A stretch of 64,000 nt of DNA from Cristatella mucedo (Eukaryota; Bryozoa; Phylactolaemata; Cristatellidae), in assembly GCA_009760855.2 (NCBI GenBank), contig WPIO01000053.1, positions 1 through 64,000 of the forward strand, in the 5' to 3' direction. The position numbers and the translations under genes were made by a program. Of the stretch, positions 10,223 through 18,536 are shown in pieces (position 1 is the stretch's first letter; every line of letters starts with the position of its first letter). Under the pieces are notes generated by a model, which was given only the letters and a program-made list of their open reading frames with translations, made no database searches and was not told where the DNA came from.

Positions 10223-10585
10223 ATGTCAGACCTTTGAACCAAATACGCAAATACCAAGCATAATCAAATACTTTTAGATAATGATAGAATTAAAGGTTGC
10301 TTAACTAAATTAATACGTATTAGATATGGTTTTAAATTTTTAGGTATCTTACTATCTCTTGCAATTACAGTAACCAGTACTTATATTCAAAAACATGAGG
10401 AACTTTCTCACGTAGTAACAGTATTAGGTGCTTTATCAACAATGATAATCTCAATAGATAGTACAATATCACAAATTGATTGAAGGAAAAGATCTACTCT
10501 TCAAGCAAATCATAATTTAGTTTCAAAGATTATTGATGTATTGGACGATGAACCATTAGAAAATAAAAGTGATACTAAGGCTTAA
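10223..10585 (+). pseudogene. Two-helix membrane protein (unknown) with two in-frame TGA
   Basis: Reading from the ATG at 10223 gives 120 codons to TAA at 10583-10585, broken only by TGA at 10235-10237 and 10481-10483 and without any indel. Two hydrophobic segments (FLGILLSLAITVTSTYI and VVTVLGALSTMIISI) are separated by a short charged loop, followed by a basic and then an acidic tail. The layout recalls small two-TM proteins of the SLATT type, but I cannot assign a family. The 3' end overlaps the 3' end of the integrase gene on the other strand by 11 bases. Both TGA codons sit where Trp would fit. Confidence 0.45.
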
Positions 10586-11444
10586 CAACTTGTAATTCCT
10601 CTCTAACAAAACTTCTTTTAACATCATTTACCCAATATCTAACAGCTTGTTCTTGCAATACCATTATTCTAACAATAGTATGTTTTGTTAAACTCCATAT
10701 CGCATCTGTAGCTCTTCTTCTTTTTTCATCTTCTCCTTCACCTGGTTCTAATAAATATCTAACAGTTGTTCCGAGTTATAATAAAGGTTCTTGTTCTCCT
10801 ACTTTTCAATGATATTTTGGTTTCTTTAGTTTTACCTTTTCTTGTTTTATCGCTTTTACAGGTTTTTCACCTATTGCTTTTGTAACACTATTATTTAGAT
10901 AATCAATAATCTTTGGTCAATTATCAATCCACTCTCTATTTATAGTATATTCTCCTTTATTTACTATTTATTTTTCATATTGAGCAATGAATGCTCTCTC
11001 AGCAACTGTCCTATTCATTCTTTTAACTAATGCAACACTCTTTTAACTAGTACCTTCAATAATTTGTGTTTCATGTTTTTTCATTTCTTTAGCAAACTCA
11101 CCTTTAAACTCTGATCCTGGATCAACTGTCATTTTCTTTGGCCATTTCAAAGGACCTCTGTTGTAAATATCTATTATTGCTTTTGTTACTTCTTTAGAAG
11201 ACTTTGTTTTAAGAGGCCATGAATCAAGAAATCTACTAGCAACATCAATAACACTAAGTGCATATTTATACCCAGAATCATTAGGCATGTGTAAAATGTC
11301 TGCTTGATGATTTTCATTAGGCTCAACAACATTAAAGAAACCCTGTGGAACTTTCTCAGGTCTTGGTTTGAATACTTGACTTATATCTGATTCAGGATTG
11401 AATTTACCTTCTTGTTTTCTTTCACGTAGAGTTAACAACGACAT
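10575..11444 (-). pseudogene. Retroviral-type integrase (rve) of the Polinton
   Basis: This enzyme joins the element ends to host DNA. The conserved catalytic core is visible: HQADILHMPND carries the first Asp, SVIDVASRF follows, and MTVDPGSEFKGEF carries the second; the Glu region lies after the first stop (NRTVAERAF). The frame continues to 10575 with no frameshift but with stops: TAA at 11043-11045, 10968-10970 and 10776-10778, and TGA at 10917-10919 and 10806-10808. The C-terminal part includes RRATDAIWSL, typical of the domain after the core. The N-terminal zinc-binding part appears incomplete at the chosen ATG (11444). The start lies 10 bp from the divergent gene at 11455. Confidence 0.88.
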
Positions 11445-11454
11445 TCTATAGAGA
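11445..11454. promoter_or_regulatory. 10-bp divergent spacer with TATA core
   Basis: Only TCTATAGAGA separates the integrase ATG (minus) from the zinc-protein ATG (plus). The spacer is palindrome-like around TATA. A second head-to-head pair at 21471-21480 also has a 10-bp spacer containing TATA. Confidence 0.35.
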
Positions 11455-11838
11455 ATGGAAATATTTTGTGAAACATGTTTGAATAAATTTAATGAAACTG
11501 ATTATCTAGAAGGAGAACATCCTTACTGTCATCAAGAAAAAAAGAGACCAAAAAGAAAATATAAAATACGTTGTGACATCTGTGATAAAGATATGAATGA
11601 AACAGAATTTGATTCCAGTCTTATGCGCAATGATGCAATTATAATTTGTTCTTATTGTAACATTAATACTAACTCATTTAAGAAAGAGAGACCAACTAAA
11701 TTATATTCATTAGTTAAGAAACACCTAAAAAACAATGTTGCTCTACTCTATTACATCATTGTTTACAACATGAAGCTATTTGTTCTTTATCAAAACTATT
11801 CCCTCTTCTTACAGGTAAACGTAAAGCAACAATGTTAA
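11455..11838 (+). CDS. Cysteine-rich zinc-ribbon-like protein (unknown)
   Basis: This 127-residue frame opens MEIFCETCLNKF and contains Cys pairs CETC, CDICDKD and CSYC plus a YCH, so probably two small zinc-binding modules separated by a basic linker (KKRPKRKYKIR). The last 30-40 residues look out of frame: another frame from about 11780 reads sensibly (LTGKRKATMLKEL) to a stop at 11910, so a frameshift near 11740-11790 is likely. No family assigned; small zinc proteins are common in these elements. Confidence 0.5.
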   Translation: MEIFCETCLNKFNETDYLEGEHPYCHQEKKRPKRKYKIRCDICDKDMNETEFDSSLMRNDAIIICSYCNINTNSFKKERPTKLYSLVKKHLKNNVALLYYIIVYNMKLFVLYQNYSLFLQVNVKQQC

Positions 11839-11915
11839 AAGAGTTAATAGTTTTAATATATCATTTATACTATTCAGGAGGATACATAACTGACCAAGAT
11901 GTTTACTCTTAGTTT

Positions 11916-12800
11916 TCAAGTATTATCAATGAAGTAATAGTCTGTCGGTAATCTTGTAAAATAAGCATAATACTTTAAATCCACACCAGTTGGAGAAGTA
12001 TTTATTGCTCTTACATCTCCAGATACAGCAGTTGTATCAGTATTAGGTTTTAAAAACATACAATTAGATGCTCCAACAACTATAACATTTAATATCATTA
12101 TAGGTGGAGCACTTTTATTTGTCCATGAATAAGGTGTCGATAGATTTAGTATTGAGTTCTTTGCATTGATATCCATTGATAGAGCTAGTACTTCTGTTAT
12201 TTTTTTAACTGTTTTATCTACATAAGATTTAGTTGCAACATCAGAAGGATTAACAGGATCTGCAACATTATTTATTGAATATCCTCCCATAAGCATATTT
12301 GTAGTTGAAAGAGATGCTTTCAATAATACATCTCTTTTCATTCCACTATATGTAACACAATAATCATCACCTAATACTACTGGCTTTCCATTTCCTGAGT
12401 TCCAATAAGTAGATGTTATAGCATAAGTATTCATATTTAAATCTCCACTCATTGTATCACCCAGTTCTTTTAACATAATTACTTATTTGACTAACATTAA
12501 CAGCATCTGTTGGATTAACACCTGGTGCTAAATTAGTAATTGCCTTTCTTCCAAGATTCAAACTCGCTCCTGTATTAACAATGAAATTAGTATCAGCATA
12601 AGATTTTGTAACTGCATCTGAATTATTAATTGAATCAGACAAATTTATAATTTTATTTCTATTTGCATTAGGATCAGAAAGTATACTACCATTAGGTTTT
12701 CATACAAAATCATCACTATGAAATTTGGATCCCATCTATATTAGTATTATTCAATATTTTACTTCTATCACATATTTGTTTTACAATTGGAATAATCCTT
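11916..12800 (-). pseudogene. Fibre-like protein 1, frameshifted
   Basis: Shaft-type repeats alternate short beta motifs with a joint: NAITNLAPGVN-like units, GDTMSGDLNMNTY, and ADPVNPSDVATKSYVD. This pattern is known from trimeric phage and adenovirus-type fibres that bind cell surfaces. After the repeats comes a head of about 110 residues (from ITEVLALSMD to the stop at 11916). There is a one-base shift in a short G run at about 12465 that separates the two open parts, and a TGA at 12700-12702 in the upstream part. A second, separate fibre gene lies at 21481-23340. Head sequences of the two differ. Confidence 0.7.
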
Positions 12801-12840
12801 ATAAATATTCCATAATCTTCTTTCTCAACTACTTATATTT

Positions 12841-13508
12841 CTACTTTTTCATATAATATTTAATGTCATATCCAAAACTCTTTTTATTGTTAAATCTACC
12901 AAAATCACTTATTATATCAAATTCAAAATCATAATATTTCTCGTCTTTAAGTGAATACATAAACAAAGGTTCTCTAATTGGCATATCAAAATCATAAATT
13001 GTTGGAATCCTAACATTCCCAGCTGCAACAAAATCTTTAGGTGCTTCATCACAATTCAATCCAGGTACACAGATTTCAAATTCACTATAAAACATCTACT
13101 TAATTTTAGTACATGAAGTCCAAGAAGACATTGAGCTAAGTGTTGTTTTGGAATAAAATCTTCTACTATACTTCTAGACCATAAGCACTTTATCTCAATT
13201 AATGTATCTTCATCTATAATTCCATCCGGTGAGTAGCAAAAGACCTCATCACTAGTAAAGCAGTCATTTGCATTCTCAATAGTTCTATCTAATTTCATTT
13301 CTAAATATTTAGCAGCTATTTGTTCAAAAACCTTACCAAATAACATTTGTTGGAATCTCATTGGTTGAGAATTCTCAATATATTTTTTTAGTTTTCTATT
13401 AGCAATTAATTCAATATCACAATCAGTTTGACTACCAAAAACCATATCATTCCCAAGAACTGATCTTTTCCACTCATCAGACCCTTGAATAAAATTCATT
13501 TTTTGCAT
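12841..13508 (-). pseudogene. YqaJ/lambda-exonuclease-type nuclease, frameshifted
   Basis: PD-(D/E)XK nucleases of this type act in viral recombination and end processing. Seen: IQGSDEWKRS near the start, FGKVFEQIAAKYLE, YSPDGIID with the catalytic Asp, and DTLIEIKCLW with the E-x-K pair. A following AQCLLGLHVL helix also fits. The frame then shifts near 13090, and the C-terminal part continues in another frame (VPGLNCDEAPKDF) to 12841. The start at 13508 is followed by AT-rich upstream sequence. Catalytic residues look intact; the break would remove the last 80 or so residues. Confidence 0.7.
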
Positions 13509-13535
13509 TATATTTTATTATCATAATTTTACTAA

Positions 13536-13985
13536 AAATCTTTTCCATCATAAACCATATTCCCCTTGCTACAAGTGAAATTAGCACCACTTCCATTAGA
13601 AGTTAGTTCAGCACTATTCTCACAGATAGTCAAATAGTGGATTATCAATGTGGTTCCAGCAGGCACAGCACTATTGAATTCAATAGTTACATCTAGCCGA
13701 GAAGTCACTCCAAGGGGCTAATCATTGTATTGCAAGTCAACAACTTTATCAAGTGCAATATTAATAGGACTACGTGACATCCATTCTGAGAAAGAAACAC
13801 CAAAGCAAGATAATCAACGGCAGCACTGATTGAAGGTATCACACCTCAATTCCCAGCAGCAAGTTCACTTAACCATAGATCAAGTTTATCAAGTGCTTCT
13901 TTTTCAATTTTTACATATAATTGAATTATCTCTACTCCTTTTCCGTGTAAGTAAGATAACTGTAAATAACATTTTCTGTTGGTTT
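13536..13985 (-). pseudogene. Remnant of a beta-rich virion-like protein
   Basis: At least two frames must be combined to read this stretch. The last part, ending at 13536, reads TSRLDVTIEFNSAVPAG and TTLIIHYLTI, a beta-strand-like pattern that could be the C-terminus of a jelly-roll capsid protein. There are in-frame TGA at 13846-13848 and TAG at 13718-13720, plus a frameshift near 13790. I cannot name it. No full major capsid gene was found, so this may be what is left of one. Confidence 0.3.
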
Positions 13986-14782
13986 TCTTGATTCCAAAGC
14001 TCTTAATTGTGAAAGTAAAAATATGGTATCAGATTTAAATGATTCTTTACTATCTACTCTAATATTTTCTATAGCACTTCTTACTTTATTAAAGACTGAC
14101 CCTCTAGTTTTAATTTTATCAAGAAGATATTGTTTCTTTTCTTTTAGAATATCAGTTTCAGATTGCGGTTCTTGAACCGTTTGAACAATTTGTTCTTGAA
14201 CAATTGGTTCTTGAACAATTGGTTCCTGAACAACTTTTGCTTTTCTAATTCTTTTACCAGATCTCTTACCAGTTAAAGGATTAACATTAAGACATTAAGA
14301 TGCTCTGCAATTCTTTTTTGAAGTAAATCAATTGCTTCTCTGACCTCAGGATTAGCAGAATATGTTTTAGATTGATTTGCAATAGTTACAGCTTTTTTAG
14401 GTTTTCCTTCAGCAATTGCAGCAAAACCTTTTTTTACTATATTAGAAATATCTACAGGTGCTTTATACTCTAACATTATTTTAGCTTGTTCCTGTTCTTC
14501 CATTTGAGTTGCAAGTGAAGGTCTAATTCTTTTTAATTTACTAATAACAATATTACCAGAGTTATCAGTTGATTTCTCTAAAGCACGTTCATTTAATTCA
14601 TGTTCAACTATATCTCTTGCTTGCATTTCTGCTTCAATTATTTGTATCTCTTGAGCATTATCAAGTATTTCTGCAACACGTAAATTTTCTAAATTAACAA
14701 GTTTATTCTCTAAATCTATTGCTTCTTGAACACTTCCTCTGTAAGGTCTGTTCTTACTCGCATATATTTTACCATTAATCAT
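13933..14782 (-). pseudogene. Coiled-coil-like structural protein (unknown), frameshifted by an 8-bp duplication
   Basis: The first 165 residues are helical and charged (SVQEAIDLENKLVNLENL, IQIIEAEMQARDIVEHELNE). An 8-bp tandem duplication of ACATTAAG at about 14283-14298 shifts the frame; beyond it the continuation is basic (GKRSGKRIRKAK), then a four-fold Gln/Glu/Pro/Val repeat (VQEPIVQEP), then another helical part to a TAG at 13933-13935. Its role is unknown; a virion scaffold or core protein would fit its place beside the ATPase, but this is inference. Confidence 0.45.
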
Positions 14783-14851
14783 TTTCCCCTATATTCAAAT
14801 AAAAATAGTTATTAATTGTTTACCTGCATTATCAACTGACCAAAATCTTCC

Positions 14852-15411
14852 TTAATCTTTAGTTTTAGTTAGATCTATAACATAATAACTATATCTATTC
14901 CTTGTACGCGAGTTTACCCATTCTCTAAATTGTTTCTTATCAATATCACCAACATATGAATCACGAATATATTCTATATCAGTATTATTTTGTTTAAAGA
15001 TTACTATCATATTTATATTGCTCCTTGTTTCTCTTCTAGGAATATTAGTAAATCCTTGAGCAAGATAAAATATATTCAATCCTGTGTGTCTTCCTTTAGT
15101 AAAACAATCTAATATCTTAGATTGATCTTCTGTCATCAAATCATCTAATACAACAACATTCTTACAATTCTTATATGAATCAACTTCTGGTATTGATTCA
15201 ATTCCATTAACCCAAACAAACGCAGGCTTTTCTTTAGTCATTGACATAAGACCACGATATAACTTTTGATCTAAGCTTGAAGCAATAATTGTACAAGTAT
15301 CATAATTAATGGTCCAAGAACTAGTGATATAACTGGTACTTTAGGTAACGGTTTTTTATGTCCTGTATCTATATCCTGTCCAAAATTGAATGGTTTAACT
15401 TGCAAAGACAT
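14852..15411 (-). pseudogene. FtsK/HerA-type packaging ATPase, P-loop missing
   Basis: These ATPases pump DNA into virions. The Walker B strand VVVLDDLM is clear (about 15140-15165), as are the sensor region FYLAQGFTNIP and a RSNINMIVIFKQ strand. The N-terminal part runs MSLQVKPFNF to ISLVLGP, where the Walker A loop should follow; instead the frame changes and resumes at INYDTCTIIASSLDQ, so the GKT loop is absent and a small deletion with a frameshift is inferred at about 15310-15330. Start chosen at 15411, which faces the next gene across 20 AT-rich bases. Without the P-loop no ATP binding is expected. Confidence 0.75.
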
Positions 15412-15431
15412 TTTTATATATTATAATAGAT
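15412..15431. promoter_or_regulatory. 20-bp AT-only divergent spacer
   Basis: The bases between the ATPase ATG (minus) and the zinc-ribbon gene ATG (plus) are almost all A/T, with TATATATTATAA inside. It is the third head-to-head start pair in the provirus. Confidence 0.3.
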
Positions 15432-15879
15432 ATGGAAATATATTGTTTGGAAGTGTAAAAAACGAACAGATACAATCAATGAAGAATATTTAGAAGTAGA
15501 TAGTATGTAAGGAATGAGAGTAATGCTTAAAGGTATTTGTACTATTTGTGATAGTATGAAGTCAAAGTTTGTTAAGTTGAGAACAACAGTTGGTTCAGGA
15601 AGAATACAAAACAAATCAGGATCTGGAAGAATACAAAACAAATCTGGATCTGGAAGATTACAAACAAGTAAAGGATCATCTGTTCCAACTCCTGCTACCT
15701 TTGCTGCTATATCAAATGCACTTAGTAAAAAATTCTCGGGTAGTAAAGAAAGATATTGTGGTTCTGGAATTGGTGGATGTGCTGATAACGAACAATTGAT
15801 TGCAGAACTAAAAAAGACTATTGAACAATTAAAAAAAGGTAAAAAAATCAACACCTTTGACGGATATAGAAATAAATAA
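15432..15879 (+). pseudogene. Small zinc-ribbon protein (DUF5679-like) with repeat tail
   Basis: The first codons give MEIYC; after a one-base shift in a T run near 15447 the frame reads KCKKRTDTINEEYLEV, and after a TAA at 15508-15510 it reads LKGICTICDSM. The C-x2-C...C-x2-C layout with the sequence style around it resembles DUF5679 ribbons found in several DNA viruses. The frame then has three 27-bp repeats (GSGRIQNKS units at 15593-15670) and ends with a Lys-rich helix (IAELKKTIEQLKKGKK). The tail may originally belong to a separate gene. Function unknown. Confidence 0.5.
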
Positions 15880-15895
15880 TTATATAAAATAATTA

Positions 15896-16222
15896 GATAT
15901 AAAACAATTTAGAGGTGTCTTTGCAAAAGATGAACTAACAAAACTATTAAGAAATGAATGTCTTATTTGTAATACTAAAAAAAAAAAAAAAGCAATATAT
16001 CATGGGGTAGCACTTAAAAAAGAAGGAAACAAATGTTTTTACTTTGATTCATCTGGTGCACCACCTTTACCTGAAGTTATAAAATATTTTGGTGTTATAC
16101 CAACATTTCAGACGTTTAAGTTACAAGAATAAAATCAAACAGATTGTGGAAGAAGGCGTCTAATCTTCTTAAGACTAATGCAAGAATCGGATTTTGGATC
16201 GACAATGGAGTTTTTAATTTAA
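15896..16222 (+). pseudogene. Adenain-like cysteine protease, degenerate
   Basis: Adenovirus-type proteases mature virion proteins. Family features seen in order: QFRGVFAKDEL at the start, a His in IYHGVALKKEGN, the FYFDSSGAPPLPE segment, and DCGRRRLIFL carrying the expected catalytic Cys. A TAA at 16130-16132 lies between the last two with no indel. The stretch before the His has become a run of 15 A (15969-15983), so the usual Trp-flanked His context is damaged. No ATG precedes 15896 in frame (TAG upstream), so the start is lost or fused to the gene before. Confidence 0.75.
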
Positions 16223-16251
16223 TTTAAACGTTTTCTTTCCCTTGTATAGAA

Positions 16252-16749
16252 ATGGAAACGGAGAATAAAAAATTTGTTGTACTTGAAAATGCTGCAGTCG
16301 TAATTCCTAAAGAAAAACAAGCACGTATTCACATTGAAGAGAAAATTAGTAAAGATTCTAAGCCTTACTTCAATGCATGGATGTATATTACAGAAGTTAT
16401 GAGACCTGTACTTGAAGATATTGCTAATAGAGCAAGTATTAAACTTGAATACAGTGGTTATTATATGAGTGCTCATTCAACTATTGGTATTAGAATTGCA
16501 TTTGGTAATAAAGCAAGTATATTCTTTGATCAGGAGAATAAACAAATTAAATTTACTAGTGTTGCTGAAATAATTTAAAAGTTTGGTAATGACTTTGCTG
16601 TTACTGGAATTCTAGACGGTACCTATGTTAATAAAGATAGTTAAAACTCAGAAGAAAGACTAAATATTAGATTGAAGATTGATCAAGCTGAAGCTTATAA
16701 TATAGATAAAAAACAATCACAGGATAAATTCAATCCTTCCGATTATTAG
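16252..16749 (+). pseudogene. Unknown viral protein with two in-frame TAA
   Basis: A single frame of 165 codons from ATG 16252 to TAG 16747-16749, broken by TAA at 16576-16578 and 16642-16644 without any indel. It begins METENKKFVVLENAAVVIP and has mixed alpha/beta character; the region after the first stop reads KFGNDFAVTGILDG. No family recognised. Its 3' end overlaps that of the PLA2-motif gene on the other strand by 20 bases. Because only two base changes spoil it, this is the least damaged of the interrupted genes. Confidence 0.4.
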
Positions 16750-17569
16750 ATATATAAAAATAAAAATTAGATAAATATGAAACAAAACAAAAATTAGTTC
16801 TATATCTTTTTTTACTTACAGATAACATCTTATCAACTAATGTTTTAGCATAATTAGTTATTTTACTAATACTTGTTGGGTTTGATACTTTATCTTTTAA
16901 GAATTCCATTGCGAATTTGCTGTCCAAGATACTTCCACCAACAAGTCCAAGACCCAATTTAGCCTTGGCACTAATAATTGCAGCCACCGTTTTTGCATCT
17001 TCTCTGACGTATGATGCTTGCTTTGGATCGAGTGCAATCCTAGCAGCAGATTCAGCAAGAACAAGGTCAGATAAGTTTCTAATTTCAGTTCTTTTTGGTT
17101 CAGGTAAATTACTTGTCTCATTATAATCGTGGTCGCGGAGAAGTGCTCGAGCATCTAAATCATTAATTCCAGTGTATCCTTGATCCATTCTTTTTCTAAA
17201 CTGCGTACCTGGCCCAACATATGAATATGCTCCTGTATTATTAAATGAGCCTCCAGAAACATTTTCTGATTGAACACCTTTCAGAGGTTTCAAATAAAAT
17301 TCCCTACCTCCAGATAATTTATTTATTATATCTACGATGCCAGAACCTTGTTTTCTATTTTGTTTCAATTGTTTAAGACTTAGATTCAATTGCAAGCCTT
17401 TACTTTCACTTTTACTTTTTTCTATTTTGTTTAGTTGAGTATTAGTGACTAAAATTGGAATACATCCAGAAAGATCTGAATGTTTCAATCTGATTGAAAT
17501 TGGTTCATTAGAACTATGAATTAATTTTAGTTGGTGATTAGATAATGAAAGTTTAACCTCCTGATACAT
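16730..17569 (-). CDS. Minor virion protein with phospholipase A2-like motif
   Basis: An intact 279-residue frame, unusual in this element. The middle part reads YVGPGTQFRKRMDQG, followed by DLDARALLRDHDYNE: the calcium-loop Gly-rich segment and the His-Asp pair typical of the PLA2 domain used by parvoviruses, and reported from some adintovirus-type elements, to breach membranes during entry. Before it lies GGREFYLKPLKG, after a Gln/Lys-rich stretch. The C-terminus contains a Gly-rich hydrophobic piece (AKLGLGLVGGSILDS). The spacing of the catalytic His and Asp looks right, but activity is inference. ATG chosen at 17569; a TATAATATATAAT sequence lies just upstream. Confidence 0.7.
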   Translation of the reverse strand: MYQEVKLSLSNHQLKLIHSSNEPISIRLKHSDLSGCIPILVTNTQLNKIEKSKSESKGLQLNLSLKQLKQNRKQGSGIVDIINKLSGGREFYLKPLKGVQSENVSGGSFNNTGAYSYVGPGTQFRKRMDQGYTGINDLDARALLRDHDYNETSNLPEPKRTEIRNLSDLVLAESAARIALDPKQASYVREDAKTVAAIISAKAKLGLGLVGGSILDSKFAMEFLKDKVSNPTSISKITNYAKTLVDKMLSVSKKRYRTNFCFVSYLSNFYFYISNNRKD

Positions 17570-17626
17570 ATTTCTATAATATATAATAAAATTATTTTAA
17601 ACAGATAAAAAAATACTATATTAGAG

Positions 17627-17691
17627 ATGTCAGATAGTGATTGTACTATTGTTGATAATGTTGAAGAGTTTAGAGAGAGAGAGAGAGAGTA
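17627..17691 (+). CDS. Short leader frame before the HNH gene (doubtful)
   Basis: ATG at 17627 opens MSDSDCTIVDNVEEF and runs into a short (GA) repeat before stopping with TAA at 17690-17692, overlapping the next ATG (TAATG). The repeat length may have changed the frame, so it could once have been the N-terminus of the following gene. Confidence 0.25.
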
Positions 17692-18213
17692 ATGTCATTT
17701 TTAGATTACAATGCATTCACCGGAAAGTTTGTTTGGAATGTGGATAGAGGTGGAAAAGCAAAAACAGGTGAGGAAGCAGGTTGTATAAGACCAGATGGAT
17801 ATAGACAAATGATGATTGACGGAAAGTTTTATTATGCACATAGATTGGCATGGCTCATTTGTAAAAATTAAATGCCTACTTTTCAAATAGATCATATAAA
17901 TCTAGACAAGACTGATAATAGATTAAGTAATTTAAGACTTGCTACTGCTTCTGAGAATAGCAGAAATCAAGCAAAAAGAGAAGGATTGACATCTAAATAT
18001 ATCGGTGTTAGATGGTTTGAGAAATCAAGTAAATGGAGAGCAGATATTCGAATAGACAGAAAAAAGAAATACTTGGGATATTTTGATAATGAGGATGATG
18101 CTGCAACTGCTTACGATTTAGCAGCAATCAAATATCATCTAGAATTCGCGCGACTTAATTTTACTTATACTTTAACAGACGATAACAAAGTTGTACGTTA
18201 TACTGATTACTAA
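17692..18213 (+). pseudogene. HNH endonuclease with AP2 DNA-binding domain, one in-frame TAA
   Basis: Free-standing HNH-AP2 proteins are homing-type endonucleases. N-terminal part: FVWNVDRGG, then YYAHRLAWLIC, the usual lead-in. A TAA at 17869-17871 follows, then the HNH core [18 protein letters not shown] with the second and third motif residues. The C-terminal AP2 domain is complete: [17 protein letters not shown], then [17 protein letters not shown]. No indel separates the parts; downstream of the stop an ATG at 17872 could start a shorter protein of 113 residues that lacks the first HNH strand. The gene is probably a passenger in the provirus. Confidence 0.85.
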
Positions 18214-18526
18214 TTACTACATGTCTTTTTTAATTCAACTAACAGTTTCTTAACCTCACGATCAATCTCTTCTAGTGTTTTACCTTGTTTGTAAAGAGTA
18301 CTAAGTAACATTGCTGACTCGGCTTTATAGTCACAAGTTTTTCTCCAACAACTTTTGAAGCTTCCACTTGTTTTATATCTTTTTTTAATTCTCGTGAGAA
18401 ATTCACACCCCTACTTTCCACTAATTCTCGCCCTTGATCTTGATAATCCAATTTGTTTAGTACTTCTGATTGTCGCACTTTTCCTGACACATCAATATCA
18501 ACCCCTCTATCAATTAGTTTTACCAT
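18214..18526 (-). pseudogene. Small charged helical protein (unknown), frameshifted
   Basis: From about 18526 the frame reads MVKLIDRGVDIDVSGKVR and a helix FSRELKKDIKQVEASK. A shift in the A5 run near 18345 changes frame; beyond it another frame reads KQGKTLEEIDREVKKLLVEL to about 18215. No family is recognised. The LINE insertion starts about 10 bases before this gene's ATG, so its promoter was separated. Confidence 0.4.
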
Positions 18527-18536
18527 TTTCTTTAAG

